Source of the DNA: Clostridium sp. CAG:921
GTDB taxonomy: Bacteria; Bacillota; Clostridia; TANB77; CAG-465
Length of the DNA stretch: 8,956 nucleotides
Assembly: GCA_000433135.1 (NCBI GenBank)
Contig: HF991913.1
Location: 1-8,956 of the forward strand
Reading direction: 5' to 3'
This document shows, one piece after another, positions 1-5,640 of this stretch (positions are counted from its first letter, which is position 1; every line of letters begins with the position of its first letter). Below the pieces are notes generated by a model. It made no database searches. It was not told the origin of the DNA and worked only from the letters and a program-made list of their open reading frames with translations. A program made the translations under genes and the position numbers.

Positions 1-90
1 AAGAAAGTAAAAAGCCAGAACAAACTGAGCAAAAGCAAGAAGAAAGTAAAAAGCCAGAACAGACTGAGCAAAAGCAAGAAGAAAGTAAAA
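1..90 (+). repeat. 39-bp in-frame tandem repeat, about 2.3 copies, cut by the window edge
   Basis: Bases 1-39 and 40-78 are identical except for A23/G62, a synonymous CAA/CAG Gln change. A third partial copy covers 79-90 before the sequence diverges. The 39-bp unit equals 13 codons, so copy-number changes would keep the frame. The array probably continues upstream. The copies abut directly without spacers, which rules out a CRISPR. Confidence 0.95.
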
Positions 91-1115
91 CAGCTAATGA
101 TCCAGATTTTGAAGAAGTACCATTTACGCCAAAGAAAAAGCAAATTGGTGGAAATTCTTTACCTGCAGAAAGTACAGAAGATATAATTAAATATTTAAAA
201 GAGAATACTGATAATTTAGATAAATCAGTTCCTGAAAATACAGATTTTATATCAAAAATTTCAAGAAACATTTCAAAATTATTTAATAGTGGTAAGTTGT
301 CAAAGATAGGATTTAAAAAGCAACTTCATAAGTTTACAACTCAACAATTCCTTAATTATAAAAATCTTGTACTTTTAAATGATGGAGGTAGTTTTGGAAA
401 AGAAGTATCTAAAGATATAAAACAAGAATTAAAAGATTCTATTGAAGTTATAATGAAAGCAAAAAAACCAGAGGATAGGTACAGTAAAGACAGAATAAAT
501 GATTTTGTTGAATCTATGTATGGCTCTATGTCTTCATATAACGTACATATTTTAGATGAAAATATTAAAAGTAGTGAAAGTGATTCTTTAACTGACATTG
601 TTAAACTTACTAATTTGGCAAGAAAGAAAATTGAGGCTGAAACAAAAGGAGATACTAAAATGGATGATGAAGCAAGAAGACAAGAATTTATTGCACTTCC
701 AGACGACAAAAAAGAAAGAATTGTTAAATTATCTAAGTCAATAGATTGTATCGATAAATATTTAATTTCTGCAATTAATGTAAGAAATGCAAAACAACAA
801 GTAAATAGATCAAAAGGATTATTTGGAAGATTTAAAAAATACGATAATTTTATTGGTGAACTTTCATCTATTGCTTCTAATTTTATTCCTCGTAGTAAGG
901 ATGCAACTGATGTGTTAGCTACATACGATGAAGAAAAGGAACTCCAAGAGAATCTTCAAAAAAATTATGAAAGTTTTAAAAATTTAAATGAGCAAGTAAA
1001 TAGCCAAGACGAAGTGGCTAAGAGCGATGTACATAATGAACAAGAAAATCAAATAGATCCAGATTCAATATTTAAAAATGGTGAAAAAATTGATGTAGAT
1101 AAGTTGTTAAAATAA
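1..1115 (+). CDS. Hypothetical charged protein, 5' end outside the window
   Basis: The reading frame is open from position 3 to the TAA at 1113-1115, giving 370 visible residues, and runs off the left edge. The TTG at 297 is therefore only an internal Leu codon. The first 30 residues are 2.3 copies of a 13-residue Glu/Lys/Gln unit (EESKKPEQTEQKQ), followed by an acidic, Pro-containing linker (NDPDFEEVPFTP). From about codon 80 the protein is Lys/Glu/Asn-rich and looks mostly alpha-helical. It has no hydrophobic segment long enough for a membrane span, and no catalytic motif that I recognise. The tail is again acidic and Gln/Asn-rich. The architecture (flexible repeat, then helical domain) would suit a cytoplasmic scaffold or the C-terminal part of a larger protein, but that is a guess. 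A hairpin starts 7 bases after the stop. The coding call is firm; the function is unknown. Confidence 0.85.
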   Translation, partial: ESKKPEQTEQKQEESKKPEQTEQKQEESKTANDPDFEEVPFTPKKKQIGGNSLPAESTEDIIKYLKENTDNLDKSVPENTDFISKISRNISKLFNSGKLSKIGFKKQLHKFTTQQFLNYKNLVLLNDGGSFGKEVSKDIKQELKDSIEVIMKAKKPEDRYSKDRINDFVESMYGSMSSYNVHILDENIKSSESDSLTDIVKLTNLARKKIEAETKGDTKMDDEARRQEFIALPDDKKERIVKLSKSIDCIDKYLISAINVRNAKQQVNRSKGLFGRFKKYDNFIGELSSIASNFIPRSKDATDVLATYDEEKELQENLQKNYESFKNLNEQVNSQDEVAKSDVHNEQENQIDPDSIFKNGEKIDVDKLLK

Positions 1116-1122
1116 TGTGTTT

Positions 1123-1156
1123 AGTGGTACACTTATATTATAGGTGTGCCACTTTT
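1123..1156 (+). terminator. Hairpin with short T tail after the charged-protein gene
   Basis: AGTGGTACAC (1123-1132) pairs with GTGTGCCACT (1144-1153), 10 bp with one T-G wobble, around an 11-nt AT loop, followed by TTTT (1153-1156). It starts 7 bases past the stop. The T run is short, so it may be leaky. I see no clear promoter between it and the next gene, so read-through or attenuation is possible. Confidence 0.6.
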
Positions 1157-1175
1157 AGATTAGGTGGTAAATAAA

Positions 1176-1916
1176 ATGAATAGAAAAACAGTACTTGTAA
1201 CTGGTGGTGCTAAGGGAATTGGAGAGGCAATTTCAAAAGAATTTGCTAGGGCATCATATAACGTTTGTATAAATTATAACAGTTCTGAAAATGAAGCAAG
1301 AAAACTAAAAGAATTATTAATTAATGAAGGATGCAATGTGGATATATTTAAAGCAAATGTTTCAAATAGAAAAAATGTAGATGATATGATAGATTTTTGC
1401 ATTAAAAGATTTGACTCACTTGATATATTAATAAATAATGCTGGAATTTGTGAGTATAAACCATTTTGTGACATACAAAATGAAGAAATTGAAAAGATGA
1501 TTTCAATAAATGTTGTTGGTACTTTTAATACAACTCAGTCGGCGCTAAATAATTATATGTTAAGGAAACATAGTGGAACTATTATTAATATATCATCTAT
1601 ATGGGGAATTGTTGGAGCTTCATGTGAAGTAAACTATTCTATGTCTAAAGCTGCAATTATAGGAATGTCAAAAGCTCTTGCTAAAGAACTTGGTCCGTCA
1701 AATATTCGTGTAAATGTGATTGCTCCAGGTATTATTGATACATCTATGATAAAAAATCTTACTGATAGTGATATTGAAAATATTAAATATGAAATCCCAT
1801 TAGAAAAAATAGGTAGTGTAAAAGATGTGTCTAAACTTGCACTTTTTCTTGCATCTGAAGATGCAAGTTATATAACAGGGCAGGTTATCAGTCCAAATGG
1901 TGGTTGGTTTATGTAA
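1176..1916 (+). CDS. SDR family oxidoreductase, 3-oxoacyl-ACP reductase (FabG)-like
   Basis: A 246-residue classical short-chain dehydrogenase, the usual FabG length. Visible motifs are the Rossmann TGGAKGIG at residues 9-16, NNAG at 87-90, catalytic Asn112, Ser141, and Tyr154/Lys158 in YSMSK, with the Ser-to-Tyr spacing of 13 seen in E. coli FabG. PGIIDT (184-189) and a C-terminal ITGQ block also fit. The family uses NAD(P)H to reduce a keto group; FabG reduces 3-oxoacyl-ACP in fatty acid elongation. The usual final DGG is NGG here. I chose the ATG at 1176 because AGGTGG (1162-1167) sits 8 nt upstream; the in-frame GTG at 1164 overlaps that site. No fab or acyl-carrier gene is nearby, so a FabG role is unproven, and a sugar or polyol dehydrogenase is possible. 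SDR membership is certain. Confidence 0.93.
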   Translation: MNRKTVLVTGGAKGIGEAISKEFARASYNVCINYNSSENEARKLKELLINEGCNVDIFKANVSNRKNVDDMIDFCIKRFDSLDILINNAGICEYKPFCDIQNEEIEKMISINVVGTFNTTQSALNNYMLRKHSGTIINISSIWGIVGASCEVNYSMSKAAIIGMSKALAKELGPSNIRVNVIAPGIIDTSMIKNLTDSDIENIKYEIPLEKIGSVKDVSKLALFLASEDASYITGQVISPNGGWFM

Positions 1917-1925
1917 TCTTTTGTA

Positions 1926-1954
1926 TTGACAAATATGATATAATAAAAGATAGT
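1926..1954 (+). promoter_or_regulatory. Promoter region for the 126-aa gene
   Basis: A perfect -10 TATAAT (1939-1944) carries a TGn extension (TGA at 1936-1938), enough for an extended -10 promoter without a -35. A perfect TTGACA (1926-1931) lies only 7 nt before it, too close to be its partner. With a 17-nt spacer that box would instead pair with GATAGT (1949-1954, 4 of 6). Two overlapping start sites are therefore possible. GGAGG (1972-1976) follows, 6 nt before the ATG. Confidence 0.6.
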
Positions 1955-1982
1955 ATATATTATATTTATTTGGAGGATAATT

Positions 1983-2363
1983 ATGACAAAAGAACAAATT
2001 ATTAATTTTTTACAAGAAGCTGAAATTGAGAAGAAGGACTTTATAATTTTAGGTGAATCTGCAAAGTGCATGAAAGGTCTTGTAGGAGAGTGTAATTTGC
2101 TTTCTATTTTAGTAAATAGGAAAGCAATGGATGTATTAAAGGAAAAGTTTCAATTGATATTAAGTTCTAGTGGCTGGTGTACTTTGAAATTACATGATCA
2201 AAAGGTTAATATTCTTTTTGTTGAAAAATTTCAAAAATTTGAAATCCTAGAAAATAGTTTATATCAGGTAGAAATGTTAAATCCTTTGTTAGAACTTTAT
2301 TTTTCAAAGAAACCAGAAAGAACACTTGCTAAAAATAACGTAAATACATTATTTAGACTTTGA
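1983..2363 (+). CDS. Hypothetical protein, possibly a degenerate nucleotidyltransferase-fold protein
   Basis: A 126-residue soluble protein with an ideal GGAGG site 6 nt before its ATG and its own promoter candidate, ending in TGA. The order of elements resembles small bacterial nucleotidyltransferase-fold proteins: an N-terminal helix (residues 3-13), a strand plus glycine turn in FIILGESAKCMKGL (20-33) matching the usual GG-A-x-x-x-GL block, then LLSILV (39-44) where the metal-binding D-x-D would stand, a helix (47-57), a strand with KVNILFV (74-80) where a third acidic residue is usual, and a C-terminal LNPLLELYFSKKPERTLAKN stretch (99-118) like the common L..K..L.R.KD..D tail. The key aspartates are missing (NLL instead of DID). 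If the fold is right, the protein is probably not catalytic. I could not run a profile search, and the fold assignment is inference. Confidence 0.8.
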   Translation: MTKEQIINFLQEAEIEKKDFIILGESAKCMKGLVGECNLLSILVNRKAMDVLKEKFQLILSSSGWCTLKLHDQKVNILFVEKFQKFEILENSLYQVEMLNPLLELYFSKKPERTLAKNNVNTLFRL

Positions 2364-2417
2364 ATTATCAAATAGAGTACAAGTAAAAGATAAAGTAAAA
2401 TTTTAAATGAATAAAAA

Positions 2418-2460
2418 AAGTAACGTAAAATAGCAGCTTAACTGCTATTTTGCGTTATTT
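2418..2460. terminator. Strong bidirectional intrinsic terminator
   Basis: TAACGTAAAATAGCAG (2421-2436) pairs with 2442-2457, 16 bp with one T-G wobble, around a 5-nt loop CTTAA; flanking bases extend it to about 19 bp. On the plus strand it runs into TTTAGTTTTT; on the minus strand it ends in a run of seven T. It closes both the 1983-2363 gene and the convergent minus-strand small gene. The TAG stop of the small gene (2447-2445) lies inside the right arm. Confidence 0.93.
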
Positions 2461-2666
2461 AGTTTTTCTAGCTCTTTTAATTTAATTTTGTATTCAATCA
2501 TTTGAGTAAGATATTTGTAATACATATACTGTTGATCATAATACATAGCAGGATTCATAGGTGGCTCAATATTTGAGATATTAGGATCTGGCATTTGGTT
2601 TTGATGTGGAATATTTCCTGGTGTGCTAAAATTATATGGATCGAAAAATTGCTGTGATTTATCCAT
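2445..2666 (-). CDS. Small Pro/Gln/Tyr-rich hypothetical protein, 73 aa
   Basis: The ATG (complement of 2664-2666) has a near-perfect AAGGAGGTG site (complement of 2672-2680), GGAGG ending 6 nt upstream, which is strong support for a translated gene. Residues 1-40 are rich in Pro, Asn, Gln and Met and look disordered (MDKSQQFFDPYNF; PDPN; EPPMNP). Residues 42-50 are a Tyr-rich patch (YYDQQYMYY), and 51-73 form a charged, probable amphipathic helix ending in NNAK. There is no signal peptide, membrane span or Cys pair. I do not recognise a family. It lies downstream of ylbJ on the same strand, separated by 162 bp with an orphan ribosome site, and ends inside the bidirectional terminator. Composition and neighbourhood would suit a spore coat or spore-associated protein, but that is inference only. 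Confidence 0.8.
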   Translation of the reverse strand: MDKSQQFFDPYNFSTPGNIPHQNQMPDPNISNIEPPMNPAMYYDQQYMYYKYLTQMIEYKIKLKELEKLNNAK

Positions 2667-2704
2667 GATACACCTCCTTAAAAGTACATTTAATTTATAT
2701 AATA

Positions 2705-2733
2705 TTTATGAATAAATAATAAAAAAATGTTAA
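2705..2733 (-). promoter_or_regulatory. Weak candidate promoter for the small minus-strand gene
   Basis: On the minus strand TTAACA (2733-2728) is followed after 17 nt by CATAAA (2710-2705), a modest sigma-A match; the CATA core could also belong to a sporulation sigma factor -10. A start near 2698 would give a leader of about 30 nt and exclude the orphan ribosome site at 2771-2782. In DNA this AT-rich such matches arise often by chance. Confidence 0.25.
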
Positions 2734-2746
2734 TAATAATATTAAG

Positions 2747-2766
2747 CTATATATTTTAATATATAG
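2747..2766. repeat. 20-bp AT palindrome in the ylbJ/small-gene spacer
   Basis: Arms of 9 bp (CTATATATT and AATATATAG in the minus-strand reading) flank a 2-base centre. No T run follows on either strand, so it is not an intrinsic terminator. It starts 4 bases past the G run of the orphan ribosome site in the minus-strand direction. It could be an operator or an RNA hairpin. Confidence 0.6.
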
Positions 2767-2770
2767 ATTT

Positions 2771-2782
2771 CCCCCCTCCTTT
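2771..2782 (-). promoter_or_regulatory. Orphan Shine-Dalgarno with G6 run, no start codon nearby
   Basis: The minus strand reads AAAGGAGGGGGG (2782 to 2771), an excellent match to the 3' end of 16S rRNA and the most GC-rich run in the surrounding spacer. The next about 80 nt on that strand contain no ATG, GTG or TTG at a usable distance; the nearest real start is the small gene at 2666, with its own ribosome site. Stand-alone ribosome-binding sites in leaders are known as mRNA stabilisers (STAB-SD, Bacillus thuringiensis cry3A). That role here is inference. Confidence 0.5.
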
Positions 2783-2789
2783 GATGTAG

Positions 2790-2820
2790 AGTAGTTAAAA
2801 TATATTTTTAACTACTTTTT
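2790..2820 (+). terminator. Plus-facing hairpin with T run between two minus-strand genes
   Basis: A perfect 11-bp stem (2790-2800 with 2806-2816) closes a 5-nt loop TATAT and runs into TTTTT (2816-2820) and further T-rich sequence on the plus strand only. On the minus strand the stem is followed by CTACATC, not by T. As an intrinsic terminator it would stop plus-strand read-through just before the ylbJ stop codon. As minus-strand RNA it would be a 3' hairpin 12 nt after ylbJ. Confidence 0.6.
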
Positions 2821-2828
2821 ATATTTAT

Positions 2829-4043
2829 TTATATTTTATATTTATTGTGTATTTTGTATTTATATAATATGTAGTATATTATTAGCATACAAATTATAGC
2901 AAATGTTGAAACTAGGTATGATTTTCTTATATTTTCTATATAGTAGGTACTTGTAGCTTGTAAAGTATAATCATTATTTGAAAATACTGTGTTAGTGGCT
3001 TCCTGAATAAAATTTAATTTTAATAATATATATGTTGTAATTCCTGATAAAATACCATGTATTGTTTTATTTTTTACTAACGTTTTAAATTTATACGGTA
3101 TGTCTGTTAAACATGAAAAAATTTGAAAATTTATACATAATCCGCTAAATCCAAGCATAATAGATATTAAAATTATTTTGGCATTTAGTGCTAGATTTAA
3201 TGAGTGTATATCATAACTTCCTTTAGTTACTTCAAAAATAGGAGAAAGTAGCTTAATAACTTTGTTATTTAAATGTATATTTAATAGAAATATACTAATT
3301 ATATTATACGCAAGATTAAATATTATTATAAAACCTAGAATATTACAAAGAGTTTTAAAGCTTCCAAGTATGCTTTCTTTTAATATTTTAAAGAAACTAT
3401 TTTGAAATTTTTGGTTATTACTTTTTTTCAAGTTTGTTTGTTCTTTATTTACTGTTATAATATTGGCAGTTTTCTTATCAATATTATATAATGAATTCAT
3501 GTCATTTGGTGTAGTATTAGGCAGGTATTTTTTAGAATGTATAACTCCAATAATTATTGCCGATAAAATGTGAGATATCAAAAGTATAACACCGATTTTT
3601 ATATTAAAAAATATTCCTACTCCTATTGTGGAAAGTATAAATGCAGGACTACAATTATTTACAAAGCTTAAAAGTTTTACTGCATCATTGTAGGTTATCT
3701 TACCTTTTTTATATAGCTCATTTATAGCTTTTGCCCCCATTGGAAAACCGCATATAAACCCTATAAGTATGGCTAGTGAAGAATTTTTTGAAACATTGAA
3801 TAGTTTTGAAAACATTTTTCCAAAAATTCTTGATACAATATCTAGGATATCTGTTTTTAAAATTATCTCTGTAAACAATATAAATGGAAACAATGATGGC
3901 ATTATAGAGGTTATAAAAAGATTAACGCTTAATTTCACACATTCATAATTTTGCTTTGATAGTACAAGCAGTAGAGTAAGTATTAAGAAAAATATAGAGA
4001 GCTTAAATATTTTTTTTAATTGTAAAACTTTAAAACATTTCAT
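2829..4043 (-). CDS. ylbJ: YlbJ-type sporulation integral membrane protein
   Basis: A 404-residue polytopic membrane protein with the signatures of the YlbJ family (nucleoside-recognition/Gate domain): PSLFPFILF at residues 49-57, GFPMGAK at 99-105, NNCSPAFIL at 129-137, and GFSGLCINFQIFS at 298-310. Hydrophobic segments lie near residues 12-29, 48-62, 88-98, 134-168, 233-254, 287-310, 328-345 and 376-393. An Asn/Lys-rich hydrophilic loop (about 170-215) separates the two halves. In Bacillus subtilis ylbJ is needed for efficient sporulation and is expressed in the mother cell; the transported substrate, if any, is not known. The ATG at 4043 has AAAGGAT about 7 nt upstream. It stands alone on its strand apart from the 73-aa gene downstream. 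The family call is confident; actual spore formation by this organism is inferred. Confidence 0.9.
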   Translation of the reverse strand: MKCFKVLQLKKIFKLSIFFLILTLLLVLSKQNYECVKLSVNLFITSIMPSLFPFILFTEIILKTDILDIVSRIFGKMFSKLFNVSKNSSLAILIGFICGFPMGAKAINELYKKGKITYNDAVKLLSFVNNCSPAFILSTIGVGIFFNIKIGVILLISHILSAIIIGVIHSKKYLPNTTPNDMNSLYNIDKKTANIITVNKEQTNLKKSNNQKFQNSFFKILKESILGSFKTLCNILGFIIIFNLAYNIISIFLLNIHLNNKVIKLLSPIFEVTKGSYDIHSLNLALNAKIILISIMLGFSGLCINFQIFSCLTDIPYKFKTLVKNKTIHGILSGITTYILLKLNFIQEATNTVFSNNDYTLQATSTYYIENIRKSYLVSTFAIICMLIIYYILYKYKIHNKYKI

Positions 4044-4094
4044 AGTTAAAATCCTTTCATTTGCCCTCTCTAGGGTGATATTTTTGTTATTAGA

Positions 4095-4122
4095 ATTATA
4101 TATATCAAAAATATTTTGTAAA
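4095..4122 (-). promoter_or_regulatory. Candidate sigma-A-type promoter for ylbJ
   Basis: On the minus strand TTTACA (4122-4117) and a perfect TATAAT (4100-4095) are 16 nt apart, about 50 nt before the ylbJ ATG. In B. subtilis ylbJ is a mother-cell sporulation gene, so a vegetative-type promoter would be unexpected. A sporulation promoter could also be present that I cannot score by eye. Confidence 0.5.
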
Positions 4123-4231
4123 TTTTTGTTTGTAATATATTTCTTTGGTTGTTTGTAACATTTAGCAATAGCAAAAAGAATATTTTTTAGTATAATTTTG
4201 TTTATTGTTATGTTTGGATGCTATCAAAATA

Positions 4232-4260
4232 TTGATTTTCAACAGTAATTATTATATAAT
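4232..4260 (+). promoter_or_regulatory. Plus-strand promoter candidate far upstream of the methyltransferase gene
   Basis: TTGATT (4232-4237, 4 of 6) and a perfect TATAAT (4255-4260) are separated by 17 nt, with a predicted start near 4267. The next gene begins 350 nt later. I find no better promoter closer to 4617; TTGGAT with TAATAT near 4558-4584 is weak and its spacer too short. Confidence 0.5.
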
Positions 4261-4346
4261 GTCTTTGGTGAAATATTTATAATGAAAGTACATCTATTAA
4301 ATAATTAACAATAATAATGCAAATAGTCACTATTAATATAGATAAC

Positions 4347-4363
4347 GTTTTATTTAATAAAAC
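4347..4363. repeat. 17-bp AT palindrome, operator-like
   Basis: GTTTTATT (4347-4354) and AATAAAAC (4356-4363) are perfect inverted arms around a single central T. With a 1-nt centre it suits a dimeric repressor site better than an RNA hairpin. It lies about 80 nt downstream of the predicted start at 4267. Confidence 0.55.
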
Positions 4364-4402
4364 AATGTATGTATATTGGGCTACTTGCAATTATGCATTA
4401 GA

Positions 4403-4421
4403 ATATGTGTTTCACACATAT
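4403..4421. repeat. 19-bp palindrome, operator-like or short hairpin
   Basis: ATATGTGT (4403-4410) and ACACATAT (4414-4421) are perfect arms around TTC. No T run follows, so it is not a terminator. It contains TGTG and CACA half-sites as do many helix-turn-helix operators, but no specific regulator can be named. Confidence 0.55.
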
Positions 4422-4616
4422 GACCTAAAGCAATTTTCACTAAGTAAGGTGTTATATATTCTACTAAAAAAATTAAAGTTTTAAATTTCAAATGATTGGT
4501 GCGTAATTAAAATAGTTATTGCTAGTTACAAACCATTATTTTGAAGTGGTGTAGAAAGTTGGATGTAGAGATCTAATTGTAATATTAATAAATTTTATGA
4601 AATAGGAGATAAAAAT

Positions 4617-5483
4617 ATGCGTTATAGTAAAGATTTTAAAGATTATGAGTTACTTGATATGGCAAATGGCGAAAAGTTAGAAAGATGGGGAGATTACATA
4701 TTAATAAGACCTGATCCTCAAATAATATGGAAAAGTAAAGAAAATGAGCAATTATGGAAAAATGCTCATGCAAGATATATTAGAAGTAGTAGCGGTGGAG
4801 GTCACTGGGAAATACTAAAAAAAATAAAAAACGATTGGAAAATAAAATACAAAGAATTGGTATTTAACATAAAACCAATGGGATTTAAGCATACTGGGCT
4901 TTTTCCAGAGCAAGCTGTAAATTGGGATTATATTATAGATAAGATTTCAAAAAGAAAAAAAGATGGCAAAGAAGTAAATGTCTTAAATTTATTTGCATAT
5001 ACTGGTGCTGCTAGTGTAGCAAGTCTTTTTGCAGGGGCTAGTGTTTGTCATGTTGACTCATCTGCTGGTATGACAACTTGGGCAAAAGAAAATGTATATT
5101 CATCTGGGTTAGGTGATGCTAAGATTAGGTTTATAGTAGATGATGTATTAAAATTTGTAAAAAGAGAAATAAGGCGAGGAAAAAAATACGATGCAATAAT
5201 TATGGATCCACCATCTTATGGAAGAGGAAAAAATGGTGAGGTATGGAGCATTGAAAAGAATTTAACTGAACTTCTTTTTCTATGTAATCAGTTGTTAAGC
5301 GATGATCCTCTTTTTGTAATGATTAACACATATACTGGTGGATTATCTGGTACGATTATTCAAAATGTTGCAAGATATGAATTTAAAGGGGCAAAGAAAA
5401 TATATTTTGATGAAATTGGAATAAAAAAGAAAAATAGTGATATGTTTTTGCCATGCGGTATTACTACTATATGTGAATTCTAA
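4617..5483 (+). CDS. Class I SAM-dependent methyltransferase, COG1092 (RlmI/RlmK)-like, no PUA domain
   Basis: A 288-residue protein with a Rossmann methyltransferase core in its second half. The SAM-binding motif I is LNLFAYTGAASVA (residues 123-135), an acidic motif II follows in VDSSAGM (146-152), DDV at 175-177 suits motif III, and the catalytic-type motif IV is DPPSYGRG (197-204), as in RNA cytosine-5 and related methyltransferases. The N-terminal part carries family blocks GEKLERWGDY (18-27), RPDPQIIW (31-38) and GFKHTGLFPEQAVNWD (89-104). E. coli RlmI, which methylates 23S rRNA, is about 400 residues with an N-terminal PUA domain; that domain is absent here, so the substrate is uncertain, though an rRNA base is the best guess. 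The ATG has AGGAG 8 nt upstream. It appears monocistronic: the next gene has its own strong promoter. Confidence 0.9.
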   Translation: MRYSKDFKDYELLDMANGEKLERWGDYILIRPDPQIIWKSKENEQLWKNAHARYIRSSSGGGHWEILKKIKNDWKIKYKELVFNIKPMGFKHTGLFPEQAVNWDYIIDKISKRKKDGKEVNVLNLFAYTGAASVASLFAGASVCHVDSSAGMTTWAKENVYSSGLGDAKIRFIVDDVLKFVKREIRRGKKYDAIIMDPPSYGRGKNGEVWSIEKNLTELLFLCNQLLSDDPLFVMINTYTGGLSGTIIQNVARYEFKGAKKIYFDEIGIKKKNSDMFLPCGITTICEF

Positions 5484-5558
5484 AAATAGCATATAAGTAA
5501 AAAATAATGGCTAAAATTATAAAATAACATCTGTAATCAGACTTGAAGTTTACATAAA

Positions 5559-5587
5559 TTGACAACGACGCTGAAATATGGTATAAT
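5559..5587 (+). promoter_or_regulatory. Consensus sigma-A promoter with extended -10 for the flippase-like gene
   Basis: A perfect TTGACA (5559-5564) and perfect TATAAT (5582-5587) are separated by exactly 17 nt, with a TGG extension (5579-5581) before the -10. The predicted start is near 5594, giving a leader of about 60 nt. It is the best promoter in the window and suggests high or constitutive transcription unless repressed. Confidence 0.9.
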
Positions 5588-5597
5588 GTATATGTGA

Positions 5598-5640
5598 TTT
5601 TTAAATAGTAAAGTTACAAATAGCTTTGTTCATTTAAAAA
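5598..5640 (+). promoter_or_regulatory. Inverted repeat spanning the leader of the flippase-like gene
   Basis: TTTTTAAAT (5598-5606) and ATTTAAAAA (5632-5640) are perfect 9-bp arms, with an inner AAAG/CTTT pair (5610-5613 with 5624-5627). It begins about 4 nt after the predicted transcript start and ends 3 nt before the GGGAG ribosome site (5644-5648). The outer arms are all A-T and weak, so it might be a mild 5' stabilising hairpin or temperature-sensitive structure, or simply chance. Confidence 0.4.

Larger units (their letters stand above)
4044..4616. other. 573-bp divergent intergenic region, no supported gene
   Basis: This AT-rich gap separates ylbJ (minus) from the methyltransferase gene (plus). 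It holds the ylbJ promoter candidate, a plus-strand promoter candidate at 4232-4260, two palindromes (4347-4363 and 4403-4421) and a ribosome site AGGAG (4604-4608) for the gene at 4617. The longest plus-strand open frame I found is a 39-codon stretch at 4365-4484 with no ribosome site. I see no tRNA, no recognised riboswitch and no clear terminator. If the promoter at 4232 drives the gene at 4617, the leader would be about 350 nt. Confidence 0.7.

Noticed and set aside
1..90. CRISPR-like array
   Set aside because: The repeated units abut directly without spacers and are in frame within a coding sequence.
297..1115. A gene starting at the TTG at 297
   Set aside because: The same frame is open without a stop to the left edge and contains the in-frame repeat; 297 has no ribosome site, so the codon is internal.
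1164..1175. GTG at 1164 as start of the dehydrogenase
   Set aside because: It overlaps the AGGTGG ribosome site that is correctly spaced for the ATG at 1176, and the extra residues are not part of the SDR fold.
1926..1944. TTGACA and TATAAT at 1926-1944 as one promoter
   Set aside because: The boxes are individually perfect but only 7 nt apart, impossible for one sigma-A contact; they were treated as parts of two overlapping candidates.
1800..2071. Minus-strand open frames overlapping the dehydrogenase and the 126-aa gene
   Set aside because: They lie antisense to supported genes, lack ribosome sites and read as low-quality sequence typical of shadows in AT-rich DNA.
4061..4080. CCCT/AGGG inverted repeat upstream of ylbJ as a terminator or riboswitch
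   Set aside because: The stem is only 4 bp with no T run suited to termination and no recognised aptamer.
4365..4484. 39-codon open frame in the divergent intergenic region
   Set aside because: It has no ribosome-binding site, crosses a palindrome and shows no recognisable family; chance open frames of this size are expected.
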